64,000 bases of DNA from Adiantum capillus-veneris (Eukaryota > Streptophyta > Polypodiopsida > Polypodiales > Pteridaceae), in contig CM043963.1 of NCBI GenBank assembly GCA_014529385.2, forward strand, positions 93,465,912 to 93,529,911. The letters run 5' to 3'. A program made the translations under genes and the position numbers. Under the pieces are notes generated by a model that saw nothing but the letters and a program-made list of their open reading frames with translations, did not search any database and was not told the DNA's origin. Position 1 is the first letter of the stretch; the number at the start of each line of letters is the position of its first letter. This document shows positions 1 through 11,812 of the stretch, piece after piece.

Positions 1-540
1 CTTTTTACTATGTCGGTATGCTCTTGGTCAGCTCCCCCCCTCTCTCTCTCTCTCTTGTCGGCACCTTCCGCTTCTCTGTCTACTTGCTACTGCCGATCAC
101 GTCCCTCTACGACCTGTCAGATTCTGTCGAGGCTTAGTTCTCACTAAGCCTCGGATGACCATGGCCTTAAAAGGTATTGGACATGGTGCATGTTCGAGAG
201 TGTATGATCGCCAGCTCAATAGTGGGTCTCGAAACAAAGCTTTTAACTTTTTCTCCAATCGTGTTTTGGCACAGTAGACGCGTGCTCAAAACAAATGTAC
301 TTGGACTAGCACTATGAATCGATCCTAAGGCCTTTTTGGACATGCCAAAAATTTAAGGCCCTCACGCCCTCAATTGTAGGTGCTGTTTTTGACTTTTTGA
401 GTCTAAAGTTGAGAGAAGGACTCCCCTACAAAAGACAATCTCCTTAATTTTATTTTTTTGGCAAAGGTCACAAATGTGAGTGGTAGATAATATTATATAT
501 ATATAAAAGAATTACATGAGAAAGCTCTCCTCAAACGAAG
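1..540. other. Unassigned DNA with a short CT tract
   Basis: No ORF, RNA gene or recognisable element was found. A pyrimidine run (CT repeats) lies at about 40-55 and a short AT-rich stretch at about 490-508. Confidence 0.6.
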
Positions 541-1530
541 CTAGAGCATCAAACAACCACATACCGCAGTCCAATCACCACTAACCATAAAGCCTTGGCT
601 GACAAGGGAGCCACCCTGACACAAAGAGATGGTTGACCAAGGAGCCACCCTATCAAGGGGGAGTAGAGCCGACAAGCAACGGACCATTTGACAAGGGGGT
701 GCCATCAAGCATATTGGAGTTGCCACCTCCACTCCACATGTGCACCTTGCCATCTCTGAGCCACCAAGAAGCAGCAAAAAAAGAACCATTGCCCACACTG
801 GCCACACGCCTTGAGATCATGAAGCCAAAGATGAAGCGAAACAACTCGAGAATCCTAGGACCAATCTAGCAGCAACCAAATGCCAAGGAGTAGAACGAAC
901 CTATTGCAGGGGAGTCCACAAATAGGCTAGTAACTTCAGCACCACCCAAAAAAATGGACCATGGATGACGACCCAAGGAACCCAGCCACATCACACTGCA
1001 ACATAACAAAGAAACATCATCCTATAGCAAGAAAACAAAACCAAAGTTTCCACAGAAGGGAGAACCCAATGAAAACGCCACCCATGCACCCACAAACACA
1101 AGATGAGCCCTTCTTCAGCATATATGGTGGACCTTGTATCAAACAAGTGTTGTTGTCCATGGGCCTGTGGGAGGGACAACATGAGGAGAGCCCATCAACC
1201 TGATCACTAATGCTTGCACTACCAAAGGGGTCCCACCCCACCGATTGACACTCCCAGAGAGTCCTCAACCTATCTCTGCCAAAGACAACCGCCAGTTCTC
1301 TCTCGGAGTGAGGAGGCCGTCATGCAGTCGTGGCTCCAGGGACTTCACCTGCGATAGAAGGGGGGAGCCCAAGGCTGCCCAGCAAGCCAGGGCCCCATCC
1401 TAGGGAAACACGATGTAGCAAGGGCCTCTCCCCACCCCCCTGCTCCTTGGCTTGCAAAGAGAAGAAACCTCAAGAAAATGCTCTTCTGAAGGTTGTTAGA
1501 CGTCTAGTTGCTCCTTAATCTTATTAGTGC
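541..1530. other. Unassigned segment with only short overlapping ORFs
   Basis: Several ORFs of 60-90 codons overlap on both strands. None has a recognisable domain, and frames on both strands stay open over the same bases, as expected of a GC-richer non-coding or long-decayed stretch. Short phrases recur locally (an 'aaggagccaccct'-like phrase near 609 and 638). I do not recognise it. Confidence 0.5.
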
Positions 1531-1739
1531 TCACTTTCATATGAGAATGAGTAAAATCACTAAATTTAAGGGGGAAAGGAAATCCAACTTGTTCTCTTTC
1601 TACTTATGAAAAACAAAATCCACTTATTTCACTAGTACATTGCGGGACTCGCCTCTAATAAGTGTTACGGGTCAGGTGGCTTATGGATTTCCATCATAAA
1701 TTCCAATGAATCCTTTGCGTTTTTGACAAGTGAGAATAC

Positions 1740-2014
1740 ACTAATCTTTGAAAGTAAGTGAAGGATAAAAGTCTCAAAAGAGGCTACCCTTTTGTTGACC
1801 CATGCAGTGACTCTTTGGTCTAGGGTGTCAGAACTCGGATCCATCACAAAGGCTATGTGTTCGAACGATTTGGCATCAGCATGGGTCTCAGAGGTAGCTA
1901 ATCTTTAACGGGATGGAAAGTAAGCATGAGGTTAAAAGTCTCAAAAGAGGTTTCCCTTTCGTTGACCCCCACACTGATTGTTAGGTCTAGGGAGATAGAA
2001 TTCAAATCTATCCC
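1740..2014. repeat. Two diverged tandem copies of a roughly 110-bp unit
   Basis: The segments 1740-1845 and 1899-2014 align over their length. They share the blocks 'aaaagtctcaaaagagg', 'gttgaccc', 'ggtctaggg' and a closing segment resembling a Pol III B box (agaactcggatcc and agaattcaaatct). The spacing, about 160 bp from start to start, suggests a local duplication. A tRNA-derived SINE origin is possible but weak, because no convincing A box or tail was seen. Confidence 0.5.
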
Positions 2015-3094
2015 ATCCAATACACTAAACAATGGGACACATGCTCAGATAGGCGGAGTTAGCAGCGTCAATGGTAGGCCAACTACTATGGTGAAGCAAA
2101 CGACGACAATAACTTTGTTACTTTGTGCTACAATCGGAAGGGAAACGAGCCTGCAAAATACACTGAAACTATGTAATAACATGAATAAATAAAAACGACT
2201 ACATCCCTGATACGCCAACTTTGCACATAATCTAAGCTAGTATACATGATAAGAGAGAGATACATGGAGCGAGATAGAGCAAGGGAGCGTGTGTAAGTGA
2301 ATCTCTTAGAGCGGAGTGCTACATCGACACGGCAAGAGAGGAGAGAAGAATAGACACAAGCACTGGGTGCAATCTCCCCCCATGCAAGAGTAAGCATTTT
2401 CCTTATGCACGTATTCATTTATAGATTTCTTGAATGCTCAAAATGAATACACATTGACTGGCTGGACATAATAACAATCATAGCTCATAAAGAGCACTTG
2501 AATCATAAAATGTGCATAAATGTGATATCCTTTCGCCTAGCCCATAGCTCGGTCATGCTTTTTTCACCTGTTAGCTGCAGTAAAATAATTATAGATTAAA
2601 TTCCATTACATACCTCTCCATTAGAAAACAATTGTCCTCAGTTGCTAAGTGATCTACAATTCATACTTGTCAAAAAATAATGGTTAAAATAATATGTCAA
2701 AAATAAAAGTCCTAAATGTAAACTAATGTAAACAAATGAATTTTCTTATGCCTGCCATCATCCACATACTGCATATTCTAGTATCCCTTACCACTAGAAT
2801 AAGCAGTATATGGCATACCACCGTGATGAATAAGGATATCACTGGTCACACTCATCATGTAAGAATCAATCTTTATAAATTTCAAGTCCAATTCCATAAA
2901 CACTGTCGCGGCAGGAAATCATCATATACCAAATCAAATCCAAATCCAAATATAATTCCAAACATGAGTCCAAATCCAAAATATCTTCCATTTTATATAC
3001 CCGGGTTACAAAATCATACTAGAGACAGTGGTGGCTAGCCATTGCAGCATGATTTTGTGACGGTGTTGCCTCATCCGACAATTCTATAATAAGA
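2015..3094. other. Unassigned AT-rich DNA
   Basis: No ORF with a recognisable domain, no LTR terminus and no RNA gene was seen. Confidence 0.5.
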
Positions 3095-3320
3095 TGTGCT
3101 GCCTAAATCGGTGAATCTTCACTAATGCTGCCTAAATTGATAAATTTGCATTTAGTTTTTTGCTGCCTAAATCGGCGGATCTGCATAATTAATATTGTTT
3201 TAAATAGTGAATCTGTAATTTGTCGGTGTGCTACCTAAATCGACGAATTGGCACTCATGCTGCCTTAATCGACAGGTCTGCACAAATAACTAGTGCTGCC
3301 TAAATTGTTGAATCTACACC
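3095..3320. repeat. Degenerate tandem array, six copies of a 'tgctgcctaaat' unit
   Basis: The core 'gctgcctaaatcg(g)(c/t)gaatctgcac' recurs at about 3098, 3127, 3161, 3230, 3259 and 3294. Period and spacing are irregular, about 30-70 bp, because AT-rich spacers of different length separate the cores. The copies differ by a few substitutions each. It has no coding potential. It looks like a decayed minisatellite or the repeated subterminal motif of an unrecognised element. Confidence 0.65.
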
Positions 3321-3734
3321 AGGATGAGTATTTACACGCATGTGACCAATACATTAGACAAGGCATAACAACAAAACATTTATTACATGTTTGGTACCAA
3401 ATTGGAGTAGGTTGGAATGCTAAAGTATGTACCAAATATTGACGATCATCTCAAATCAGCTGAGCTCATGTAAGTGGTTGTATAAAAAGTTATCTCAGTG
3501 GAGATTCCAATCGATTGTAAGTACAATGCCATGACGTTAGAGAGAATTGAATTTACATTTTATAACATAATGTAAACAAGTAAAAGAGCTATGTCTTCTA
3601 AAAGTATGCGACAATATTCATGCTTGTTGCAAAATTGCTTGAGTATAGCCTCGTGAAAATATATGCAAAGAAAGTCACTTAAAAGAAATTAAATAAAATA
3701 AGCATTGATCAAATCGAGTATATTAAATTGGGGA
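3321..3734. other. Unassigned DNA 5' of the chromovirus insertion
   Basis: No gene or repeat was recognised. It ends at the target-site duplication ATTGT (3735-3739). Confidence 0.5.
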
Positions 3735-3739
3735 ATTGT

Positions 3740-5271
3740 TGTCATAAAATCTAATATATAACCAACCCAAATGATTGTCTCATATTAAACTGATCATTTA
3801 ATGTGGGAGAATAAACAGGAACAAGAATTATGATATAGACATGTGCTTATAGATCTATCTCAACACGAGGCCAATGGTAAAGGGTCCCAAATGAGAGATG
3901 GTCTATCAAAGAGCAAGTCTAACCAATGGAGCTTAAAGACCTTAGGGTTAGCTTCATTGAAGACCTCCGATAGTTAGTGTTAAAAGTCTTTTGACCTTAG
4001 GTAAGCTAGGGTTGTGCTTGAGGTGGGAACCCGGCCCAAGCTTGAGGTGCTTGAGATGCTTGAGTGCTTGATGATTGAGATGCTTGAGGTGCTTGTCATG
4101 CTTGAGATGCTAGGGCTGTACTTAAGGTGGGAGCCCAGCCCAAGCTTGAGGGGCTTAAGGGCCAAGCTTGTGGTGAGAAATGGGCCCAAGGTTGAGGGGC
4201 TTGAGGTGTCACAAAAGTCAATGCAAATCCCTACAAGGAGGGGGCGAGCCATGCAAGAAGGGGGAGGTGGTTGCTTGACCTCTCTCTCTCTCTCTCCCAA
4301 GGGGCACCCCTTGCCCAAGAGGCAAGTAGGACACATGTCAAGCCCCTAGCTAGGTTACCCTCATGGTATGCCTAAAGCCTATTGGTTGGCCTTCCAAGGG
4401 TTCCAATGATAATTTAGTGGATTTAATTAATTGTTTTAGCATTTATCAAGTCCTCTCTCTCAAAGGGGAAAGGGGGACACTTGTCCCAAGGCTACCTTGC
4501 TTGTGATTGGCCAAGTCCAATGAGCTTCAAGCATGAGCAACGACCAAAGCAAGATAGGGGGTTTCTTGAGGGGTATACTCTCCCACACACACTCACACAC
4601 ACTCTCATTGTGTGAAGTGCAAAGTGCAAGAGCTCCATCTCCTTCTCCAACCAAGTAGAGAGGTTGAGAGCCTACACCAACACTCTTGGCTATGAAATGC
4701 AAATCCAACCAAGAGCCATGCTTCAATCCTTAAGCTTGCCATCTTCTCCATCTTCATTACTATTCTATTATGTACGCTAGCAAAAGAAGAGCGATGATAA
4801 GTGATGAACTAATTCTTTCTCCTATGAAATGTCTCTTCTTCCTCTTCCCTACTCTCATTCCTTGCTAGCTCTCTCCACCTTCAAAGGTGTTTGAGGTCTT
4901 GGGACTGAGGCTTGGAATAATTAATGCTTTCCTCAAAGTTTATGTTATGTTCGTGATGCATGAAGCTTTCCATCTTCATTGCATCACTAGGTCACAAGGA
5001 ACACAAAGACTATATTGTAACAAGTCTCTCTTGATGGAAGAAACTATAATACAAATACTTATTGGAGGGGAAACCGGGCTCCACATAAATCGGTTGTCAT
5101 GTTCTCTAACTTCTCTCTCTTGCAAAAGTATTTTTCATGCCAAGTTAACTAAATACTATGTTTATGTTGCTACCATCAATTAAGTTCACCCGCTATGCTC
5201 ACAAAGTAATTTTACAAAAGTACTTCTCTTATTTTTGCTACTCTCAAAGTTAATAGGCCATTTCCATTACA
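3740..5271 (+). repeat. Chromovirus 5' LTR (LTR A)
   Basis: It begins TGTCATAAAATC and ends CCATTTCCATTACA, and is followed one base later by the primer-binding site. It aligns along its full length with 13054-14617 (direct) and with 7951-9591 (inverted). At about 1.5 kb it is long for a gypsy LTR. A TTAAACTGATCATTTAATGT block near 3787, a purine-rich mid-section and the conserved 'cacactctcat(t/a)gtgtgaagtgc' block near 4600 recur in all copies. Confidence 0.93.
4010..4112 (+). repeat. Minisatellite inside LTR A (GCTTGAGGT-like units)
   Basis: Degenerate 9-10-bp units of the type 'gcttgaggt', 'gcttgagat' and 'gcttgatgat' repeat about ten times. Equivalent arrays lie in LTR C (about 13317-13415) and, inverted, in LTR B (about 9062-9170) with different unit counts. 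The array gives rise to spurious ORFs on both strands. Confidence 0.75.
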
Positions 5272-5272
5272 T

Positions 5273-5284
5273 TGGTATTAGAGC
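5273..5284 (+). other. Primer-binding site, initiator tRNA-Met type
   Basis: TGGTATTAGAGC differs by one base from the plant initiator tRNA-Met site TGGTATCAGAGC. It lies one base after the CA end of LTR A and marks the start of minus-strand synthesis for a plus-strand element. Confidence 0.88.
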
Positions 5285-5634
5285 ATTTGGTTTGTCTTTT
5301 CTTGCTTAAGGAGAGAGTTCCTTAAGTAGCCTATAAATGGTTGATTTTGTTAATTATATTAGGGTAAGTGGGACTGGAATCTATTATTGGTTTTGTTGAG
5401 CCCACTATGTGGGATATGATGCAAACCTCGGGAGATTTGGACTTAATAATGGGGTCTTTTTAGACTTGCCTATGACTTTACCATTATTGAGCCATAAGAA
5501 GTCTGAAAGAATATACTTAAGTGCCAATTTTTAAAGGCTAAGAGGAGTAGAAACTAAGGTTTTGAATTGCTAAAGCATACACAAAGTAAGTACACAAATT
5601 TTGTTAACTGGATGACAATAACCAAGAGAGTAGA

Positions 5635-6786
5635 ATGAACATTGATAGCTTTCATTTTACACATGAAGGTGCTAATGATAATGCCCCCATGTTTGTCAAT
5701 TATCTCTTTACTAGGTTGCAGCAAGCTATGGGCAACCCTGCTTTGCAAGCCAAAGTTACTCAACAACTTCATGCTTATGGGATTTCCCTTCCTCTCCAAG
5801 AGGAGAGAGATCTTAGGAGGCCTCTTGAAGAGACCCCCAAAAAAAGACTCTCTCTCATACGAGAGGAGGAATCCAAAGAGCAAGAAAGCAATGAAACTTT
5901 AAGTTCCTCTGAAGATGTGGCTCCATGAAGACATCGGTCTAGACGATCGCCAACTCCTTCCAAGAGGAAACGTTCAAACCACAGTCCTTCTCCTCATCAC
6001 TCCAAAAGGGAAGAGAGGAAACAAACGAAGAAAAGGGCAAGAAAGAGGTCACCCTCTTCTCCTTCTTCTTCACCTTCCTCTTCTTTCGAAAAAAGCTATG
6101 ACTATTCTCTTAGATAATATAAGAGGGGAGGACATCGCAAAACATACCCTGCATGGCGAAGGTCACAAAAGCTCAAGAAGTTCAAAGAGGGAGGAAAGAG
6201 TATCTCTTTTCTCCCCTATGATGGCACCTTTGGTTCTACCGACAAAGTATTGGCCTTCATCCAACAATTTGATGTGGCCTTTGGAGACGAGGTCTTCACA
6301 GAGTCCTCCAAGCTAATCCATGTAGCTATGCACTTCTAGAAATCGGCTTGTCAATGGTGGGCTAGCCTTCATGGCAACAACGAAGCCCCAAAGACATGAA
6401 AAACTCTACGAGTTTCCATCGTGAAGCAATTCCTTGCAAGCGATGCAAAGGACAAAGTGCTTACCGAATGGCACACTTTGAAGCTTCTCTCTCATGATTC
6501 TATCCACAAATATGTAGACAAGTTTTGGGGCTTACATCTCAAGGCTATTGTCTTCCAAAAGATAGACTTCGCCGAGAAAAAGCAACAATTTTGTGCAGGA
6601 TTACCTGAAGAGATGGTTGAATACGTGAAATCTCAACGGCTTGGTTCTATCACGAAAGTAATCCATCACCCCATGGTTGCTTCATGCATCAATTTCCAAC
6701 AAGGAGCTAGACAGAATGTCAAGTCCATGGAAAACAACAAAAATGGAGAAGGAAGTTTACAAAGGCAAAAACAAACTCTCTCCTGA
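5635..6786 (+). pseudogene. Chromovirus gag (capsid region), broken by in-frame stops
   Basis: A single reading frame runs from 5635 to 6786 and is interrupted by stops near 5926, 6115, 6337 and 6397. The N-terminal part includes an 'LTQQL-AYGISLP' type stretch, then a long basic Ser/Arg-rich segment (about 5930-6110). The retrotransposon capsid domain follows, with FLPYDGT, AFIQQFD, a C-Q-W-W-A-S-L motif and VKQFL...W..L...SI..YVDKFW, all typical of gypsy gag. Gag packages the element RNA in cytoplasmic particles. The next block (zinc knuckle) lies in another frame, so at least one frameshift has occurred. It is non-functional. Confidence 0.85.
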
Positions 6787-7230
6787 AGAGCTTGAAGCTT
6801 TTTGCAAGGACCATAAGTGTTTTAAGTGTGGGGAGCAAGGACATGGCTATCGTTCTTGCCCCAAGAAAAATGCTCGCAATGAGACTCCTAGGGATTCCAC
6901 CATCGAAGCTCCAAAAGAGGGTGCTCATTGCAAAGGGTCATCTCTCTCCTATGGTTGGGGAAAGGTATGGGAGTGATGATTTCATCGTGTTTGACCCTGG
7001 CTCTACTCACAAATTCATATAAACAGAGTTGGCCACCAAGTTGGGCATTCAAGCTTTCGAGATGGGAGATATTGTAAGGCTGACACAGTTTTCAAGGGAT
7101 AGTAAGCCTCCGTTACTCCCTTGATTGGGAAGTTGCGGCTTCATGTCCAAAGCTATGTCGACAAAGAAGACTTTTTCATCTCTCCTCTCCAACATGAGGA
7201 TGCTATCCTAGGGGCGCCATGATTTAATCA
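6780..7230 (+). pseudogene. Chromovirus gag zinc knuckle and protease fragment
   Basis: A perfect CCHC nucleocapsid knuckle, C-F-K-C-G-E-Q-G-H-G-Y-R-S-C, is encoded at about 6818-6859 right after the capsid region. In a further frame, F-D-P-G-S-T-H-K-F-I (about 6990-7019) is the active-site region of a retropepsin. It has Pro after the catalytic Asp, matching the F-D-P-G-S-T of the inverted copy at 12900. A stop (TAA at 7021) follows directly, and the flap and beta-strand region (IGKLRLHVQSYVDK, about 7123-7166) continues in another frame, with an A-I-L-G-A motif near 7205. The protease would cleave the Gag-Pol polyprotein. It is multiply frameshifted. Confidence 0.82.
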
Positions 7231-7489
7231 CATGGCTACCAACATGAAATTCCCTGAAAGGAGAATCTACTTCACCTACATGGGAAAAAACATGTATATA
7301 GATGCTAGTGATTGTGGTCATACTATACCACTTGTAAATCCTCTTGCTTTTGATAAATCAATGCAGAGCTCAGTTTCTAAGTACATGATTTTTGTCAAAG
7401 AGTCCCTAAAAGATCCTAATGTTTCATCAAATGTAAATGGTAGGATCAAGAAGAGTTAGACTTGTCTAATTTTCTAAAAGGATTCCAAG
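7231..7489 (+). pseudogene. Protease-RT linker of the chromovirus
   Basis: An open frame of 75 codons from 7232 to 7459 contains no motif I can name (MATNMKFPERR...). It lies where gypsy elements have the protease-RT spacer. Part of the inverted copy (about 12460-12640) corresponds to it. Confidence 0.6.
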
Positions 7490-7950
7490 ATGTGTTCATC
7501 GATGATATCCCTATGGACTTACCTCCAAAGAGATGGGATGATGACCATCACATTTAGCTCCTTCCAGGAAGCTCACCGCCTAAGAAGCCTCCTTATCGAG
7601 TTTCTTAAGCTCAATAAGAGGAGATCATGAGGTAAGTACAAGAATTGGTTGGCAAAGGGATGGTGAGGCTTATCTCCTCTCCCTTTTGTTCTCCAATCCT
7701 TTTAGTGCAAAAGAAAGATGGTACATATCGTGTGTGTGTGTGTGTGGACTATTGAGCACTAAATATATCACTATCAAAAACAGATTTCCCATGCCTCAGG
7801 TAGAAGATCTATTTGATAAGCTATAAGGCTCTACCTACTTCAATAGGATTGACCTCCTTAAATTTGGCTATCATCAAATAAGGATAATGGATGAAGATAT
7901 CCTAGAGATCCCGTTTCGCACAACGTTTGGTCTTTATGAATATCTAGTCA
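7490..7950 (+). pseudogene. N-terminal half of chromovirus reverse transcriptase, cut at 7950
   Basis: Fragments in more than one frame read LLPGSSPPKKPPYRVS, KGMVR, SPILLVQKKDGTYRVC, ITIKNRFPMPQVEDLFDKL, YFNRIDL..GYHQIRI and FGLYEYLVM. These are RT blocks 1 to 4 of Ty3/gypsy in the right order. A GT microsatellite expansion (about 7733-7745) lies inside the VC-DY block and adds codons. The frame stops exactly where an inverted LTR begins at 7951, just before the expected P-F-G-L-T-N-A-P block. The catalytic Y-x-D-D box is therefore missing from this copy. Confidence 0.87.
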
Positions 7951-9591
7951 TGTACTAGAAATGGCCTATGAAATTTGAAAGTAGCGGAATTAGGAAATTA
8001 GATAAAGCACTTTTGTGAGATTACTTTGTGAGCATAGTGGGTGAACTTAATTGATGGTAGCAACATAAACATGGTACTTACTTAACTTGGCATGAACAAT
8101 ACTTTTGCAAGAGAGAGAGTTTAGAGAACATGACAATAGTTGAGGACCGGATTCATATGGAGCCGGTCCCCCCTCCAATAGGCATTTGTATTATAGTTTC
8201 TCCCATCAAGAGAGACTTGGTAGGTACAATACAATCTTTGTGTTCTTTGTGACCTAGGTGATGCTATGAAGATGGAAATCTTCATGCATCACAAGCATAA
8301 CATAAACTTTGTAGAAAGCATGAACTATCCCAAGTCCTCAAACACCTTCGAAGGTGGAGAGCTAGCGGGGAATAGGGAAGAGGAAGAAGAAACATTCCAT
8401 AGGAGAAAGAAATAGTTCCTTACTTATCATCACTCTTCTTGCTAGCATACATAATAGCATAGTAATGAAGATGGAGAAGATGGCAAGATTAAGCATTGAA
8501 GCATGACTCTTGGTTGGATTTGCGTTCCATAGCCAAGAGTGTTGGTGTCGGATTTTACTTCTCACAAGCTTGGAGAAGGAGGTGGAGTTCCTCTACTTTC
8601 ACCAAGTGATAATGAATCCACAAAATGAGTGTGTGAGAGGTGTATACCCCCCCAGCACACCCCTTGCTTGCTTGGGGCGAGTTCTACTTTTTGTACATGC
8701 CTCAAGCTCATTGGACCCCTCTCCCCCTAGCCAATACATGCAGCATGCATTTCAAGTACATGGGTAGTCTTTGGAAAAGTTTCCTCCTTACCCCTTAGGG
8801 AGAGAGAGCTTGAAAATATCTAGATATTTATTGGATGGAACTAAAAGCTCACTGGACCCCTCTTTAGCCCAACCAATAGCATTCAAGCACACCATGTGGT
8901 TGAGCATAGGGAGTGTCTGACATGTGTCCCATGTGCCCCTTGAGAAAAGGGGTGCCCTTTGGGTGAGTGGGAGGTTAAGTCAAAGATTCCCCTAACTTTG
9001 AGGCTTTCCCCCTCCTTTGTAGGGTCTCTTTTTGAATCAAGCACCTTGGCTCCCATGCATGGGAAGCTTCTCAAGCAGCTTCCTCATCAAGCATGACAAG
9101 CACCTCAAGCACCTTATTTATCAAGCACGACAAGCACCTTAGTCATCAAGCACGACAAGCACCTCAAGCTTAGGTCGGGTTTCCACCTCAAGCTCAGCCC
9201 TAGCTTGCCTAAGGTCAAAGGATTTTTCAGACACTAACCATTGGAGGTCTTTAATGAAGCTAACCCTAAGGTCTTTTAATCTCCATTAGATGCACGTTTC
9301 TCTTTGATAGGCAACCTCCTTTTGGACCCGTATTGAGATGTAACCATCTCCCCTCTTGGTCCCTTGTTGAGATAAGTCTAGAAGCACTTATTGCACATTG
9401 CTCTTTGGTAGACCGTCTCATTTGGGACCCCTATTGAGATGCAACTATCTCTCCTTTTGGTCCCCCGTTGAGATAGGTCTAGAAGCACATGTCTCTATTC
9501 TAACTCTTGTTCCCATTTATTCTCCCACATTAAATGATCAGTTTAATACGAGAAAATAATTTGGGTTAGTCAGATATTAAATTTTATGACA
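7951..9591 (-). repeat. Inverted chromovirus LTR (LTR B, 3' LTR of the nested element)
   Basis: Read on the minus strand it starts TGTCATAAAATTTAAT at 9591 and ends near TGTA (plus-strand TGTACTAGAAATGGCCT at 7951). It aligns with LTRs A and C throughout and is the most diverged and longest of the three, about 1.64 kb. A minus-strand polypurine tract lies just upstream of it, so it is the 3' LTR of an element transcribed right to left. Confidence 0.9.
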
Positions 9592-9606
9592 TTATCTCTC
9601 TCTTGA
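9592..9606 (-). other. Polypurine tract of the inverted chromovirus
   Basis: On the minus strand the sequence TCAAGAGAGAGATAA immediately precedes the LTR start TGTCAT. It primes plus-strand synthesis and fixes the orientation and 3' end of the inverted element. Confidence 0.75.
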
Positions 9607-9954
9607 AATCATAGTCATCCTCGACTATGAGGTAGAGAAGATAAGCCTAGTCATTAGTCCATGTTTCTTAGCGGCTAGAGGACCCCTTTTTACCCTACGA
9701 CATCATTCCCAGATGGATGACTAATCCATTTGGTGCTTGGGAGACATAGCTGCCGCAAGTATGTCTGCTCTTTAGTCCATATCATACTTCCAAAGTAGAG
9801 TGACAAGTTCTACTTGTGTTTGGAAGACGTCAGCACCACAAACATGATTCTAAGCATGCATACTACTTAAATTTGTGCAGAATAAAAAGAGAACTAGTCT
9901 TATAAGACAAAAACATTTCTCATTTAAAATGCGTTTTTCATTTAAAATGCAGTA

Positions 9955-11250
9955 TTGTAAGCATTGACAAGGTTCATACTATCCTTAAGGTAGGTTCCTT
10001 GCATCCATTTAGCATCTTTAAAAGGATAATTCTTTAACTTAATAAGATATCGTAAAATAATCTTACCATTTTTGAATACCTTGTCTTCATGTCATAGGAT
10101 GGACTCGGATAGAAGTACTTCTTCTTGATCTTCGATTTTTGGAGGGTGTGCAACTATTGCTTCTTTTGATGGCGCTCCTTTGTAAAGCTTATGTAGGCTC
10201 TCATGGAAAACATGGTGCATGAGCCAATGGTTGGGCAACTTTAATTGATAAGCCATCTCATTGATTGGCTTAAGAATTTAAAAAGGACCATAGTATTTTT
10301 CTGCTAGTTTAGCAATATACTCTCGGTGGCATGAAGGATTCTTGCCGGTAGTATGTCTTAGATGAACCTTGAGAAACTTTAGCAAGACCCAATCATTTTT
10401 TTAAAAGGCTAAGGCTCTTCTATGCTTATTAGCAACAACCCTTTTTGCCTTTGCTTTGAGATGGATATAACCTCTTTAATCTTTGGAAAAGATTCTTATG
10501 AGTCTCGGCTATATTCATCAGCAGGCGAAGATCTTCCCATGTACTTTAAGTAGTAAGGGACTTTTGGATCTTCCGTCTTTAACCTTGAAAGGTGCTTTCC
10601 TCATAGAGGTATGTATAATGTCATTGTACACATACTTTATAAGAGGTAGGTACTTCTATCATTGAGAACGTTGATCTACTTCCATGAAATAGGCTTTTAG
10701 TAGATTCAAGAATCGTTAGATTAATTATTTCACTTTGGTCATCCATTTGTGGATGATAGGCAAAAAGAGAAATTTAATCTATTTCCTAGATTCCAAAAGA
10801 GACCCTTCTAGAAATTACTGGACATTCTAGGATCTTTGTCCGACACTATGGATGTTGGAAATCCATGATGCTTGAAAATTTGAGATCTGAAGAGGGTTGT
10901 CATTTGATGTGCCTTAATAGTATTTTTGATAGGCATAGAGTGTGTTTTCTTGTTGAGCCTGTCGAGACTGAAACAATCCAAGTTGCTTCCCTCGATCTAA
11001 TTTCAACTTTTGATATGCCACGCATTTTGAAACATATTCTTGTATGTTTACTTTTCATGGTAGACCAACAGAAATACATTTCTACTCCTCGAAGAGTAGA
11101 CTATGGAATCCATCTTTGCCCTGCATAAGGAGAAGTATGGGATTCATACATGACTTTCTTATTGTATGGGTGATTAATACATAGCCTATTGCCGTTTGGA
11201 AGATAACCATCCTTCAAGGTGAATGGTTCTTTTTTCTTCCCTATTGCAAA
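9955..11250 (-). pseudogene. Chromovirus integrase with C-terminal chromodomain (decayed)
   Basis: In minus-strand frames the integrase core is recognisable from H-G-F-P-T-S-I-V-S-D-K-D-P (about 10831-10870) and a following F-A-Y-H-P-Q-type remnant. The C-terminal segment K-L-P-N-H-W-L-M-H-H-V-F-H (about 10200-10250) is the usual gypsy GPY/F-adjacent region. Beyond it, at about 10003-10125, a stretch reading ILRYLIKLKNYP..DAKWM matches the chromodomain signature (YLVKWKGYP...TWE) and ends the polyprotein. Chromodomains tether integration to modified histones. Many stops and frameshifts are present. Confidence 0.82.
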
Positions 11251-11258
11251 GGCTATAA

Positions 11259-11594
11259 TTACGTACTTAAAGTTTCGGTCAATAGCATATCATCTATCAT
11301 AAAAGATAGATCATTGTGAGTTGCTATAGACACGACATTTACCCTTGGTTGATGTGAAAGTGCATCGACAACTTGATTGTGCTTGCCAGCAATGTGAGCA
11401 ATATGAAATTTAAATTGCAAAAGAAAATTTGCCCACCTCATCTTTTTGTCGGAGAGCTTGGTTTGCGTTTTGAAGTTCTTGAGGCTTTGTGATCCATTCG
11501 TAGGATGAATGGAGTCCCCAAGAGATAGTGTTTCCATGTGTCTAGGGCATATAGAATAGCTAGTAGCTCTTTTCCGTATTTGCCTAATACTCAC
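11259..11594 (-). pseudogene. Chromovirus RNase H fragment
   Basis: This minus-strand ORF contains the C-terminal RNase H block: TKLSDKKMRWANFLLQF.F.IAHIAGKHNQVVDALSH. The last part (G-K-x-N-x-V-x-D-A-L-S) carries the conserved Asp of the Ty3/gypsy RNase H. Upstream, in shifted frames (about 11600-11800), are pieces of the connection region and a Leu/Ala-rich block. RNase H degrades the RNA strand during reverse transcription. Confidence 0.85.
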
Positions 11595-11812
11595 TTATCG
11601 GAGTTGAGTCTTTGACTCTCATATGCTATGGCATGTCCTTCTTGAAGCAAAATAGCTCCAAGGCAATCACTACAAGCATCACATTGGACCTCTAATTAAT
11701 GGCTTGAGAGATCTAGTAGTGTGAGCACAAGTTGAGAGATAAGCTTAAGCTTCTTCAAAAGCTTCTTGTACTTTTGCAGTCCATGAATACTTAACATTAT
11801 TTTTTTGTTAAG

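Noticed and set aside
541-1530. A possible host gene on either strand
   Set aside because: Short ORFs overlap in several frames without any recognisable domain, splice pattern or codon bias.
3095-3320. A CRISPR-like array
   Set aside because: Copies are few, degenerate and irregularly spaced, with no cas genes, in plant nuclear DNA.
4014-4349. Overlapping ORFs of more than 110 codons on both strands
   Set aside because: They are produced by the LTR minisatellite and sit wholly inside LTR A, with similar ones in LTRs B and C. Not a gene.
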